Assembly: GCF_003315345.1 (NCBI RefSeq)
Contig: NZ_QNRO01000002.1
Coordinates: 124,001 to 188,000, forward strand
Reading direction: 5' to 3'
Length of the DNA: 64,000 bases
From: Marinobacter pelagius
Lineage (GTDB): Bacteria > Pseudomonadota > Gammaproteobacteria > Pseudomonadales > Oleiphilaceae
Both the position numbers and the translations under genes were made by a program. Shown here in pieces: positions 9,888 to 18,792 of the stretch. Each line of letters starts with the position of its first letter. Position 1 is the stretch's first letter. The notes under the pieces were generated by a model that made no database searches, was not told the origin of the DNA, and worked only from the letters and a program-made list of their open reading frames with translations.

Positions 9888-10415
9888 ATGACACAGGTTT
9901 CCATTGAATGTGTGCAGGGCAATATTGCCAGCCAGCCGGATATCGATGCCATCGTCAATGCCGCCAACGCACGGCTGATGCCGGGCAGTGGCGTGGCCGG
10001 AGCCATTCATTCGGCCGCCGGCCCCGGGCTGGCACAGGAGTGCCGCCAGCTGGCACCTATCGAGCCGGGGCAAGCGGTGATCAGCGGCGGTCATGACCTG
10101 CCCAACCCCCATGTGATCCACTGCCTGGGTCCGGTTTATGGCGTCGATACGCCGTCGGACGAGCTGTTGGCGGATTGCTATCGCAACGCCCTTGAGTTGG
10201 CGGACCGGCATGGCTTGTCGTCCATCGCCTTTCCCGCGATTTCGACCGGGGTGTTTGGTTATCCGATTGATGAGGCTGCCAGGGTTGCGGTGAACGCTAT
10301 ACGCAAAGCCGTGCCAGGGCTCACCTCAGTGCGTCTGATCCGTTTGGTGCTGTTCAGCGAGGATGATCTTGAGGTGTTCCGGGCGGCGCTGGCCGCGGAT
10401 TCGTCCAGAACCTGA
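9888..10415 (+). CDS. Macrodomain ADP-ribose hydrolase (MacroD/YmdB-like)
   Basis: A single 175-residue macrodomain. It shows IECVQGNIAS at the start, the IVNAANARLMPGSGVAGAIH loop that holds ADP-ribose, and AFPAISTGVFGYP, the phosphate loop with the typical STGVFGYP. Proteins of this class bind ADP-ribose and hydrolyse O-acetyl-ADP-ribose or remove ADP-ribose from acidic side chains. The MacroD class usually has a GGGVDGAIH loop; here it is GSGVAGAIH, so activity is likely but not certain. The frame is open further upstream, but the ATG at 9888 starts right at the domain. It is convergent with the ChaN gene, four bases apart. Confidence 0.88.
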   Translation: MTQVSIECVQGNIASQPDIDAIVNAANARLMPGSGVAGAIHSAAGPGLAQECRQLAPIEPGQAVISGGHDLPNPHVIHCLGPVYGVDTPSDELLADCYRNALELADRHGLSSIAFPAISTGVFGYPIDEAARVAVNAIRKAVPGLTSVRLIRLVLFSEDDLEVFRAALAADSSRT

Positions 10416-10419
10416 AGGG

Positions 10420-11418
10420 TTACTCGCAGTCGGCCGGTTTCCGGTTGGCGAAGCGGGCTTGCATGGCCTCACTCTCGCGTTCCGGATCGCGGAATTCCTC
10501 GGGCAGGGGCTGGATGAAGTACAGGTAGTCCCCCTTGGAGCGGTTGGCCTCCAGGGGCACGTTGGCTTCCTCATCGGGCCAGAACACCGGGGTGATCACG
10601 GCGATGGAGAGTCCCGGTGCCCGTTGCTCCAGTACGGCCACGGTACCGAGCCGCTCCTCGCTGTGGAAGGTGCCGGTGGTGTGCAGGATCTGATGGCCCG
10701 GGTGGTTTGCCCGCGCGTCCAGAATGGCCCTGGCCATGGTGTTATCCCGGAGCAGTTGGGCCTGGTAGGTGTTGCGCATGCGCTCCGAAAGCTTGCCATC
10801 CCCGGTGCCGTGGCTGCCGCCGATGGCCTCGATAAACTTTTCCTTGTACGCCGGTGTATCGAGAAAGGGCCTCTCGGGCAGAAGTGCCCGGGTTTCGGGG
10901 GTTAGGGTCTCAAGGTAGCCCGGGCCCTTGCGGCCGACGCAGCGCACCACATCCGCCGGGGCATTGGCGGCAATCACCGGCAGCCGTCGTTGCCGGGCGA
11001 ATTCCACCAGCGGGCGGTAGGAGGCGCGGTAATTGTCCCAGGCTTCGGCATCCTCGATCATTTCGGTTTCGCCAAGGCCCCCCGCCAGGAAACGGTCGAG
11101 TACGTCCTGGTGATTCACATTGAACTGCTCCATGGTCAGGGCCTGGCGGGGGTTCCGGCGGAACAGGGCCTGCTGGAGGCGGGCCTGCAACAGGTGTGAG
11201 GCATGATGGCCGTGATACTCACCCACCACCACGATATCGGTGTCGGCCAGTCGTCCGGCGAGCTGCTGGACAGTCAGCGGTGAGCCGGTTTCCGCGTCGA
11301 TCACGCGGGCGTCATACTGGCTCTCGGGGGGTGTGACGGAGTTTGGTTCAGATGGCATGGCAACACATCCGGTGACGGATAGCAGTATCAGAGGCAGGGC
11401 AGGCAGGCGAAGTTTCAT
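10420..11418 (-). CDS. ChaN family (DUF399) lipoprotein
   Basis: A 332-residue protein whose N-terminus is a lipoprotein signal with lipobox VTGC and acylated Cys18. The mature part carries the ChaN pattern DIVVVGEYHGHHASH near residue 60, TMEQFNVNHQ near 95, and LHTTGTFHSEERLG near 245. Campylobacter ChaN binds haem at a dimer interface, so a haem or iron role is possible; the histidine-rich patches fit this but do not prove it. Membership of the outer or inner membrane is not decided by the sequence. No strong ribosome site was seen. Confidence 0.85.
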   Translation of the reverse strand: MKLRLPALPLILLSVTGCVAMPSEPNSVTPPESQYDARVIDAETGSPLTVQQLAGRLADTDIVVVGEYHGHHASHLLQARLQQALFRRNPRQALTMEQFNVNHQDVLDRFLAGGLGETEMIEDAEAWDNYRASYRPLVEFARQRRLPVIAANAPADVVRCVGRKGPGYLETLTPETRALLPERPFLDTPAYKEKFIEAIGGSHGTGDGKLSERMRNTYQAQLLRDNTMARAILDARANHPGHQILHTTGTFHSEERLGTVAVLEQRAPGLSIAVITPVFWPDEEANVPLEANRSKGDYLYFIQPLPEEFRDPERESEAMQARFANRKPADCE

Positions 11419-11441
11419 AACCAGAGTATACGGCCTTTGGC

Positions 11442-11624
11442 TCAGTCGGTTTTCTGCTTTTCCTGTTCGCGCCAGTCCGGCCCCAGTTTCGATTCCACGT
11501 ATTCGCGGATGAACTGGCGGACCTTCTGGGACGGAGTGACGTCTTCCTGTTTGCAGAGGGCTTCAAACGCGGCTTTCTTTTCCGGATCGATCAGGAGCGT
11601 CAGCCGTGCGGTGCGGTTTTCCAT
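11442..11624 (-). CDS. Ribbon-helix-helix (CopG/Arc-like) small regulator
   Basis: A 60-residue protein beginning MENRTARLTLLIDPEKKAAF, a beta-strand then helix, followed by a second helix after DVTPSQKVRQFIREYV. This is the ribbon-helix-helix layout, with alternating residues Arg-Thr-Leu in the DNA-reading strand. Such proteins act as dimers and usually bind short inverted repeats. It is divergent from dauA, and the 120-base gap holds a GTTAA-N5-TTAAC repeat near the dauA promoter, so it may repress itself and dauA. No toxin gene is next to it, which argues against an antitoxin role. Confidence 0.75.
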   Translation of the reverse strand: MENRTARLTLLIDPEKKAAFEALCKQEDVTPSQKVRQFIREYVESKLGPDWREQEKQKTD

Positions 11625-11665
11625 GGTGTGTTCGGACCCTGTTTCAGCGATTGAATGGTTGGCAT

Positions 11666-11709
11666 GTTAATTTGGTTAACATTGAATGTACAGATTATGA
11701 GCATATAAT
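11666..11709 (+). promoter_or_regulatory. Candidate dauA promoter with adjacent inverted repeat
   Basis: A sigma-70-like promoter can be read on the plus strand: TTGAAT at 11682-11687, a 16-base spacer and a perfect TATAAT at 11704-11709, 35 bases before dauA. Just upstream lies GTTAA-TTTGG-TTAAC at 11666-11680, a perfect 5-bp inverted repeat positioned to act as an operator for the divergent ribbon-helix-helix protein. Confidence 0.6.
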
Positions 11710-11744
11710 GTAAACAAACCACTTCAGAAGTCGAGTTACCATTC

Positions 11745-13475
11745 ATGCCCCACCGCGCCCATCTATTCTCTCTGCGAATTGCCCATGCCTTCCGCGAGGC
11801 CTGTGTGAACGAGCGGTATACCGGGCGACGCTTCGGCCGGGACGTGATGGCAGGCATTACCGTGGGGATCATCGCGATTCCCCTGGCCATGGCCCTGGCC
11901 ATCGCCAGCGGCGTTGCGCCCCAGTATGGTCTATATACCGCGTTCATTGCCGGTTTCATCATTGCCCTGACCGGCGGTAGCCGTTACAGCATTTCCGGCC
12001 CGACCGCGGCGTTTGTGGTCATCCTCTATCCCATTGCCCAGGAATACGGCCTGGGTGGGCTGTTACTGGCGACCCTGATGTCCGGCATCCTTCTGGTGAT
12101 CATGGCCCTCATGCGGTTGGGCCGGTTCATTGAGTATATCCCCGAGTCGGTTACCCTGGGATTTACCGGCGGCATCGCCGTGGTCATCGCGACCCTGCAG
12201 GTGAAGGACTTCTTCGGCCTGCCGGTGGCTGCGATGCCGGAACATTACTGGGACAAGCTGGCTGTGCTGGCGGAAGCGCTGCCTGCTGTGGATGGCATGA
12301 GCACCCTGGTGGCGGTTGCCACCCTGGCGGTCATGCTGATCTGGCCCCGCCTGCGCACACCCGTGCCGGCACACCTGCCGGCGGTCCTGGTCGGTAGTGG
12401 TCTGGCCCTGTGGTTCAATGCCAACGGTGCGGGTATCGAGACCATCGGTTCCCGTTTCAGCTACCTGCTGCCTGATGGTAGCGAGGGCGCGGGTATTCCG
12501 CCGTTCCTGCCGGAATTTGTCTGGCCCTGGCAGCAACCGGGGCCGGACGGCCAGCCGCTCGGGTTGTCCTGGGATTTGCTGCGGGAGTTGTTACCTGCCG
12601 CTTTTGCCATCGCCATGCTGGGGGCGATCGAATCGCTACTGTGTGCGGTGGTGCTTGATGGTATGTCCGGCAAGCGCCACAGCGCCAATAGTGAGCTCAT
12701 GGGGCAGGGCCTCGGCAATATGGTGGTGCCTTTCTTCGGTGGCATTACCGCGACCGCCGCCATTGCACGCTCCGCCGCCAACTTTCGTGCCGGTGCCGAA
12801 TCTCCGGTGGCGGCGATGATCCATGCTGGCGTCGTATTGCTGGCGCTGGTCTCGCTGGCAGGGGTTCTCGCCTACCTGCCGATGCCGGCCATGGCCGCCT
12901 TGCTGGTGATGGTGGCCTGGAACATGAGTGAGGCACCCAAAGCCGTGCACCTGCTGAAAACCGCTCCCCGCAGTGACGTGCTGGTGTTTCTGACCTGTTT
13001 TGGCCTGACCGTGGCCCTGGATATGGTGATAGCCATTACTACCGGGGTCCTGCTGGCGGCGGTGCTGTTCATGCGCGAGATGGCACAGATGACCCGGGTA
13101 ACCGACATCACCAAAAGCGGACGCATCGCCCGGGAGGAGCTGCCCGAGGGCTGGCAGGTATTCAAGATCAACGGCCCGCTGTTCTTTGCCGCCGCTGACC
13201 GGATCTTTGGTGAACTGGCGGAGCTGTCACGCCAGGCCCGGGGCTTCGTTCTCTATATGGACGGCGTCACCATCCTGGATGCGGGCGGTATTTCCGCACT
13301 GACCAAACTGATCGATACCTGCCGCGCCAGTGGCAGCCAGGTGATAATTGCCGACCTGCAGTTCCAGCCCCTGAAAACTCTGGCCCGCGCTGGCATCAAG
13401 CCGGAGGAGGGAGTCAGCCGGTTCTATCCGACTCTGGATGCGGCCCTGGCTGCGGTGCGCGCCGAGCGGGGGTGA
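11745..13475 (+). CDS. dauA: DauA-type SulP anion/dicarboxylate transporter with STAS domain
   Basis: A 576-residue SulP carrier very like E. coli DauA (YchM), an aerobic C4-dicarboxylate transporter at slightly acidic pH. Long matching blocks include IAIPLAMALAIASGVAPQYG, GAIESLLCAVVLDGMSGK, GGITATAAIARSAANFRAGA and MVAWNMSEAPK. About eleven to twelve membrane segments precede a cytoplasmic STAS domain from roughly residue 455 on (VTILDAGGISAL). In E. coli, DauA also helps regulate the Dct system; here a TRAP operon lies 4.5 kb away, which is suggestive only. The ribosome site is weak. Confidence 0.9.
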   Translation: MPHRAHLFSLRIAHAFREACVNERYTGRRFGRDVMAGITVGIIAIPLAMALAIASGVAPQYGLYTAFIAGFIIALTGGSRYSISGPTAAFVVILYPIAQEYGLGGLLLATLMSGILLVIMALMRLGRFIEYIPESVTLGFTGGIAVVIATLQVKDFFGLPVAAMPEHYWDKLAVLAEALPAVDGMSTLVAVATLAVMLIWPRLRTPVPAHLPAVLVGSGLALWFNANGAGIETIGSRFSYLLPDGSEGAGIPPFLPEFVWPWQQPGPDGQPLGLSWDLLRELLPAAFAIAMLGAIESLLCAVVLDGMSGKRHSANSELMGQGLGNMVVPFFGGITATAAIARSAANFRAGAESPVAAMIHAGVVLLALVSLAGVLAYLPMPAMAALLVMVAWNMSEAPKAVHLLKTAPRSDVLVFLTCFGLTVALDMVIAITTGVLLAAVLFMREMAQMTRVTDITKSGRIAREELPEGWQVFKINGPLFFAAADRIFGELAELSRQARGFVLYMDGVTILDAGGISALTKLIDTCRASGSQVIIADLQFQPLKTLARAGIKPEEGVSRFYPTLDAALAAVRAERG

Positions 13476-13504
13476 AGGGCTGTCTCTACGGATCGAGGTC
13501 GTAG

Positions 13505-14749
13505 TTACAGAGGCCAGTGCAGTTGCAGGTTGCCGCCACCGAACTCCGATTCGTGCAGGTAGAACGTCGGGTTCAGGGTCAGCACGGCTCCGTCTTCAGG
13601 GGAAAGGATCATCTCGAAGGGCAGTGCCAGTTTTCCAATAAAACCGTCAAAATCCCTGTCGGTTTCCTCTTCAAAGCTCTGCCGTATGTGGGCGTGTCCC
13701 AGGTACACCGCGGGTCGCAGGCTTACGCCGGGCGTGAGAGGCAGGGAAAACTCCCCGAAAACCGTCGGTTCACGCCGGCGAATCCGGCCCTCGTCGTTCA
13801 GGGCCCGGCCGAAAAAGCCTTGTTCGTCCAGGTCCCGGTAGGCAATCCCGAACCCTGGCTGCAATCGGTGAGCGGTGAAGGTTGCTCCAGCGAGCAACTG
13901 GAGATGGTTGCGGTCGAAACCGGAGCTCCGGTCCTCGCCCTCGGCAAATAGCCGGTAATCCCGGCGGGTGCGCTCCCCATCGACCTCCATTGTGATCAGC
14001 CAGTTGACGACCTGTTGGCGATGGCTGAAGGCGGCCCGGACACTTTCGCTGTCTACTTGCAGGCTTTCCTGCCGGCTGATGAAGGAGGATTCCGGCGTCA
14101 GGGTCATGGATACCGTCGTGCCCAGGTCCGGTTCGACACCACCGCGGTGCCACTGGATAAACCAGGAGTGGGGGAAAGTTTCGAACTCGTCCGGTGAATC
14201 GGTCTTGCTGTTGAAATACGCATCCGGGAGGATCCAGCTGGCGTGCAGCCAGCTGTCGTTCGTGAGACGGTGGCGGGCGCTGAAATAGATGTCGGAAACC
14301 GATTTGTCGGAATACACATCGCCCTGCAGCCAGAGTTCGGTATTGTTGGCGATGGCTTGCCGGAACCCCACCAGCTGGCGTTGATAGGCACCGTCCAGAT
14401 CCTCGCTGCGCTGGATGTCCAGCAGGAAGCCGTTGCGGTCATTCCGGAACCCGAAGTCCTGGCGAAAACGGAAATCGTAATAGAGCCGGCGGCTACTGAC
14501 ACTGCCGCCGGTGCCCCGGATCCCGTTATCGACCGCAGTGGGTAGGGGCTGGCTGTGCCGGAACGTGAGTTCGTTCAGGAACCGTTCCTTGTCGTAGGCC
14601 TCATCCCGCCCTTCTACCACGGCCTCGGCCCGCCAGGGTTGGGCGATGTGGGCCGTGTCCGCCCTGCCGAAATCCGGCAAGATCACCAGAATCACCAGAA
14701 GGGCCGTCCAGCCTGTTGATTTCAAAGCGGGAATAGCTGAGGCTTCCAT
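13505..14749 (-). CDS. Predicted outer-membrane beta-barrel protein of unknown family
   Basis: A 414-residue protein with a signal peptide (hydrophobic stretch about residues 11-29, cleavage after GRA). The rest is rich in alternating strands with aromatic girdles (RRLYYDFRFRQDFGFR, NTELWLQGDVYSD, GVSLRPAVYLGHAHI) and ends in an aromatic-hydrophobic strand, HWPL, instead of the usual terminal Phe. This suggests a barrel of roughly sixteen strands. I do not recognise the family. GGAGGTGA eight bases before ATG is a strong ribosome site. It is convergent with dauA and divergent from the ion-channel gene. Confidence 0.65.
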   Translation of the reverse strand: MEASAIPALKSTGWTALLVILVILPDFGRADTAHIAQPWRAEAVVEGRDEAYDKERFLNELTFRHSQPLPTAVDNGIRGTGGSVSSRRLYYDFRFRQDFGFRNDRNGFLLDIQRSEDLDGAYQRQLVGFRQAIANNTELWLQGDVYSDKSVSDIYFSARHRLTNDSWLHASWILPDAYFNSKTDSPDEFETFPHSWFIQWHRGGVEPDLGTTVSMTLTPESSFISRQESLQVDSESVRAAFSHRQQVVNWLITMEVDGERTRRDYRLFAEGEDRSSGFDRNHLQLLAGATFTAHRLQPGFGIAYRDLDEQGFFGRALNDEGRIRRREPTVFGEFSLPLTPGVSLRPAVYLGHAHIRQSFEEETDRDFDGFIGKLALPFEMILSPEDGAVLTLNPTFYLHESEFGGGNLQLHWPL

Positions 14750-14789
14750 GGCTCACCTCCATGAGCACTTTGCTCTATCCTAAGGGAGC

Positions 14790-16778
14790 ATGACTGAATC
14801 AGGCAAAGGGAATCCCATGCTGCCATTTCGTGTTGTTGATCGCGTCAAGTTCATTGTAGAGCGCCAGCTGGTGAAGGGGGCGGGTTTCCAGTTGCTGGTG
14901 GTCGGGATTTTCATCGGGCTGATCTCGCTCATTGGCGGAATGCTGGTGGTGCCCCAGGGCGGTGAATTCGAGGATGCCGGGTCGGCGATCTGGTGGGCGT
15001 TCCTGAGACTGACCGATCCGGGCTACCTGGGGGACGATGTCGGCACCTGGCAACGGATCGTTTCCACCCTGTTGACGGTGTCCGGCTATGTGGTGTTCAT
15101 GGGTACCCTGGTGGCAATCCTGACCCGTTGGCTGATCGCCAAGATGCAGGACCTGGAGCGTGGGCTGACGCCCGTGACCCTGAAGAACCACATCGTGGTC
15201 CTGGGCTGGACCAGTCAGACCCTGCCGCTGTTGTCAGAACTGCTGGGCTCATCCGGGCGCATGCGACGGTTTCTCGAACAACACGACACCCGGAAACTCA
15301 GTCTGGTAGTTTTGTCGGAGGACGCCTCGGCGGAACAGGTCCATGAACTGCGCATGGAGCCGGGTATCGGCAGGCGGTTCCGACAGATCATTCTGCGCTC
15401 CGGTTCGGCCATCCAGCCGGACGCCCTGCATCGCGTGGCGTGCCTTGATGCGGCCGCCGTCATCGTCCCCAGTGCCGCCCATGAGGCTGGCAGCCTGGTG
15501 ACCTCGGATGTGGAGACCGTCAAGGCGTTGCTCTCAATTGCTGCCCAGGCCAGACATCTGCATGCGCCCCTGCCGTTCGTGGTGGCCGAGATCCAGGATG
15601 TGCGCAAACATACTGTAATTGAAAGAGCCTATCCGGGTGCCGTGGAAGTCGTTGCCGGAGACGCCACGATCAGCCGTCTGATGGTTCAGAACATCCTGCA
15701 TCCGGGCTTATCCGAGATCTATAACGAACTGCTAACGGCCGGTTCGGGTAACGAGATCTATGTCCGTGGTGGCGAGTCCATGGCCGGTTTGTCCATGGGC
15801 GAAGTTGCGGCGGCCCGGCCGTTGGCAATTGTCCTGGGGCTGCTGAGGCGCAACGGAAAGGGTTGGAACGTGGAGCTTCTCGCGCCCTCGGAGACCCGCA
15901 TCAATGCGGACGACCGGGTCGTCCTCATGGCCCGGGATTACTCGGAAACCGAGCCGGACCCCAAACGCCAGGCCTTGCCGGATATCCAGCGCGGGCGGGC
16001 AAAACTCACGCCTCCCCGGCCTGCGGCGGCACCCCGGCGTATCCTGGTGTTGGGCTGGAGCCGGCGGGTGCCGAGCCTGGTCGCGGAGTTTGCCAGTTAC
16101 CGGCACCTTGCCTTTGAGCTCGACCTGGTTTCCGTGGTGCCGGAAAATGAGCGCACCCAGGCAATCAATGCCTATGTCGGCAGCCACAATACGGTTGAGT
16201 GCCGTCAGGTCGAGGCCGATTACATGGTCGAAGGTGAATTGCGGCGGCTGCAGCCGGACCGGTATGACGCCATCCTGTTGTTGAGCAGCGACCGGCTGGC
16301 TTCCGGGGAGGAGGCGGACGCCCGGGCGATGGTGGGGTACCTGGTACTTGAGGACATCCTGGCGGAAGCTTCCCGACACCCCCAGCTCATCATGGAGCTC
16401 AGTGATCCGGACAACCGGCAGCTGCTGTACGGGCACAAGAGTGAAATGATGATCAGCCCGATGATTCTCAGCCACATCCTGGCCCAGGTGGCCCTGCGCC
16501 GGGAACTGAGGATGGTGCTTGAAGAGTTGTTCACTGTGGGGGGCGCCGAAATCCAGTTCCGGGATCCGGCGGATTACCCGCTGCCGGCGAGTGTCGATTT
16601 CCACCTTCTGGAGAAGATCCTGGCTCGGGAAGGCGAACTGGCGCTTGGTATTTTCCGGCAGCGGGCCGACGAGTATGGCCGTCACCTCTGCCTCAACCCG
16701 CCACGGCGGGACTACCTCGATATCCAGCCCGGAGACCGCCTGGTGGTGATTTCCCAGACTGGCCAGGTTGCCTCGTAA
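14790..16778 (+). CDS. CASTOR/POLLUX-like ion channel with two RCK-type domains
   Basis: A 662-residue protein. Two membrane helices (about residues 30-54 and 88-113) flank a pore helix, AIWWAFLRLTDPGYLGDD. Two nucleotide-fold (RCK/TrkA-N-like) halves follow, beginning NHIVVLGW near 133 and RRILVLGWSRR near 418. This layout is that of plant CASTOR/POLLUX nuclear ion channels and their bacterial relatives. The filter position reads TDPGYL, unlike the TVGYG of potassium channels, so selectivity is uncertain. An alternative start at 14817 has AAGGGA at better spacing and would remove nine residues. It stands alone; the outer-membrane gene is divergent from it. Confidence 0.8.
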   Translation: MTESGKGNPMLPFRVVDRVKFIVERQLVKGAGFQLLVVGIFIGLISLIGGMLVVPQGGEFEDAGSAIWWAFLRLTDPGYLGDDVGTWQRIVSTLLTVSGYVVFMGTLVAILTRWLIAKMQDLERGLTPVTLKNHIVVLGWTSQTLPLLSELLGSSGRMRRFLEQHDTRKLSLVVLSEDASAEQVHELRMEPGIGRRFRQIILRSGSAIQPDALHRVACLDAAAVIVPSAAHEAGSLVTSDVETVKALLSIAAQARHLHAPLPFVVAEIQDVRKHTVIERAYPGAVEVVAGDATISRLMVQNILHPGLSEIYNELLTAGSGNEIYVRGGESMAGLSMGEVAAARPLAIVLGLLRRNGKGWNVELLAPSETRINADDRVVLMARDYSETEPDPKRQALPDIQRGRAKLTPPRPAAAPRRILVLGWSRRVPSLVAEFASYRHLAFELDLVSVVPENERTQAINAYVGSHNTVECRQVEADYMVEGELRRLQPDRYDAILLLSSDRLASGEEADARAMVGYLVLEDILAEASRHPQLIMELSDPDNRQLLYGHKSEMMISPMILSHILAQVALRRELRMVLEELFTVGGAEIQFRDPADYPLPASVDFHLLEKILAREGELALGIFRQRADEYGRHLCLNPPRRDYLDIQPGDRLVVISQTGQVAS

Positions 16779-17005
16779 ACTCTGTATTTCCGGGTTTTTC
16801 TTCGGCTTTTCCTGCACCAGATCAATCATTCATGAAGAAAATGCCGAAAATAATCTATATAAATTTCAATTATAAATTTGAACGTACTAGAGTACTCGTC
16901 ATCGCCAGCGAGCTGATCATAAAGTGAGCAGGAAGCTGGCTTCGGCTGATGCTGAAAAGTGTCTCCGCACATGATCAGAAAACCAACGTAGAAAGGATGA
17001 GACCC

Positions 17006-18598
17006 ATGCCCTACGCACAAGACGTTGACCAGATCGCTTCCCTGTTGAAGCAGCACCCGACCTGGAATGCAATCAACCCGAAGCACGCCGCTCGCATGCG
17101 CGCCCAGAACAAGTTCAAGACTGGTCTGGACATCGCCAAGTACACCGCCAAGATCATGCGCGAGGACATGGCGAACTACGACAAGGACACTTCCCAGTAC
17201 ACCCAGTCCCTGGGCTGCTGGCACGGCTTCATCGGTCAGCAGAAGATGCTGTCCATCAAGAAGCACTTCGGCACCACCAAGCGTCGTTACCTGTACCTGT
17301 CCGGCTGGATGGTTGCCGCCCTGCGTTCCGAGTTCGGTCCGCTGCCTGACCAGTCCATGCACGAGAAGACTGCCGTTTCCGGCCTGATCGAAGAGCTGTA
17401 CACCTTCCTGCGCCAGGCAGACGCCTGGGAACTGAACCACCTGTTCCGCGCCCTGGAAGAAGCCGAGAATGCCGGTGACAACGCAAAGGCCAAGGAAATC
17501 GAGCAGCAGATCGACAACCACAAAACCCACATCGTGCCGATCATTGCCGACATCGACGCCGGTTTCGGTAACGCTGAAGCGACCTACCTGCTGGCCAAGA
17601 AGATGATCGAAGCCGGTGCCTGCTGTATCCAGATTGAGAACCAGGTATCCGACGAGAAACAGTGTGGTCACCAGGACGGCAAGGTCACTGTTCCGCACGC
17701 CGACTTCCTGTCCAAGATCAACGCAGTTCGTCTGGCGTTCCTGGAGCTGGGTGTTGACGACGGTGTGATCGTTGCCCGTACCGACTCCCTGGGCGCAGGC
17801 CTGACCCAGAAGCTGGCCGTTACCGACGAGCCGGGTGACCTGGGCGACCAGTACAACAGCTTCCTGGACGGTGACTACATCGAGGATGCTTCCGAGATCA
17901 ACAACGGTGACGTTGTGATCAAGTCCAACGGCAAGCTGATGAAGCCGAAGCGTCTGGCTTCCGGTCTGTTCCAGTTCCGTCCGGGCACTGGCGAAGACCG
18001 TGTTGTTCTGGACTGCATCACCAGCCTGCAGAACGGCGCTGACCTGCTGTGGATCGAAACCGAGAAGCCCCACGTTGGCCAGATCGCCGGCATGGTTAAC
18101 CGCATCCGTGAAGTGGTGCCCGATGCCAAGCTGGTCTATAACAACAGCCCGTCCTTCAACTGGACCCTGAACTTCCGTCAGCAGGTGTTCGATGCCTGGA
18201 AGGAAGAAGGCAAGGACGTCTCTGCCTACGACCGCGACAAGCTGATGAGCGAAGAGTACGACAGCACCGAGCTGGCCCAGCTGGCCGACCAGTGGTGTCA
18301 GAACTTCCAGCGTGACGCGTCCCGTGAAGCAGGTATCTTCCACCACCTGATCACACTGCCGACGTACCACACTGCAGCCCTGTCCACCGACAACCTGGCC
18401 AAGGGCTACTTCGGCGACGAAGGCATGCTGGCCTACGTTGCGGGTGTCCAGCGCAAGGAAATCCGTCAGGGTATCGCCACCGTGAAGCACCAGGACATGG
18501 CCGGTTCCAACATCGGTGATGACCACAAAGAGTTCTTCGCAGGTGACGCGGCTCTGAAGGCCGGTGGTAAGGACAACACCATGAACCAGTTCGGTTAA
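17006..18598 (+). CDS. aceA: Isocitrate lyase (long Pseudomonas-type)
   Basis: A 530-residue isocitrate lyase that splits isocitrate into glyoxylate and succinate, the first step of the glyoxylate shunt. The active-site loop is KQCGHQDGKV with catalytic Cys220, which together with long matches such as DGVIVARTDSLGAGLT and the closing KDNTMNQFG marks the long form seen in Pseudomonas aeruginosa instead of the 434-residue E. coli type. AGGA eight bases upstream selects ATG 17006 over several earlier in-frame starts. Malate synthase is not adjacent. The gene uses strongly biased, highly expressed-type codons. The 227-base leader is AT-rich and a terminator follows. Confidence 0.95.
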   Translation: MPYAQDVDQIASLLKQHPTWNAINPKHAARMRAQNKFKTGLDIAKYTAKIMREDMANYDKDTSQYTQSLGCWHGFIGQQKMLSIKKHFGTTKRRYLYLSGWMVAALRSEFGPLPDQSMHEKTAVSGLIEELYTFLRQADAWELNHLFRALEEAENAGDNAKAKEIEQQIDNHKTHIVPIIADIDAGFGNAEATYLLAKKMIEAGACCIQIENQVSDEKQCGHQDGKVTVPHADFLSKINAVRLAFLELGVDDGVIVARTDSLGAGLTQKLAVTDEPGDLGDQYNSFLDGDYIEDASEINNGDVVIKSNGKLMKPKRLASGLFQFRPGTGEDRVVLDCITSLQNGADLLWIETEKPHVGQIAGMVNRIREVVPDAKLVYNNSPSFNWTLNFRQQVFDAWKEEGKDVSAYDRDKLMSEEYDSTELAQLADQWCQNFQRDASREAGIFHHLITLPTYHTAALSTDNLAKGYFGDEGMLAYVAGVQRKEIRQGIATVKHQDMAGSNIGDDHKEFFAGDAALKAGGKDNTMNQFG

Positions 18599-18652
18599 TC
18601 AACCGGTTCCTGTTGTCTCGGTGAGGGCTCAGGCGCTCACCGGCTCCCAAAG

Positions 18653-18685
18653 ACCCCGGGTAGCATAAGCTGCCCGGGGTTTTTG
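18653..18685 (+). terminator. Intrinsic terminator of aceA
   Basis: ACCCCGGGTAGC pairs with GCTGCCCGGGGT around an ATAA loop with one mismatch, followed by TTTT. It lies 54 bases after the aceA stop codon. Confidence 0.9.
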
Positions 18686-18792
18686 TTTGTCTGTCCTGTC
18701 CGCAGGGCCCTTTGTCCCAGGGGGTTCTGTCAAACCCCCTATTGTCGGGCTATGGTTGCTTAAAGGGCTTTGCATCTGGATGCTGCTTATTC

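Noticed and set aside
16921..16990. A sigma-54 promoter before aceA
   Set aside because: TGGCTTCGGCTGATGCT resembles a -24/-12 element, but the GG to GC spacing is one base too long.
16826..18526. A 566-codon open frame antisense to aceA
   Set aside because: aceA uses very biased codons that leave the opposite strand open; the protein has no family features and aceA is certain. The same holds for the long antisense frames over purH, ilvA and pepP.
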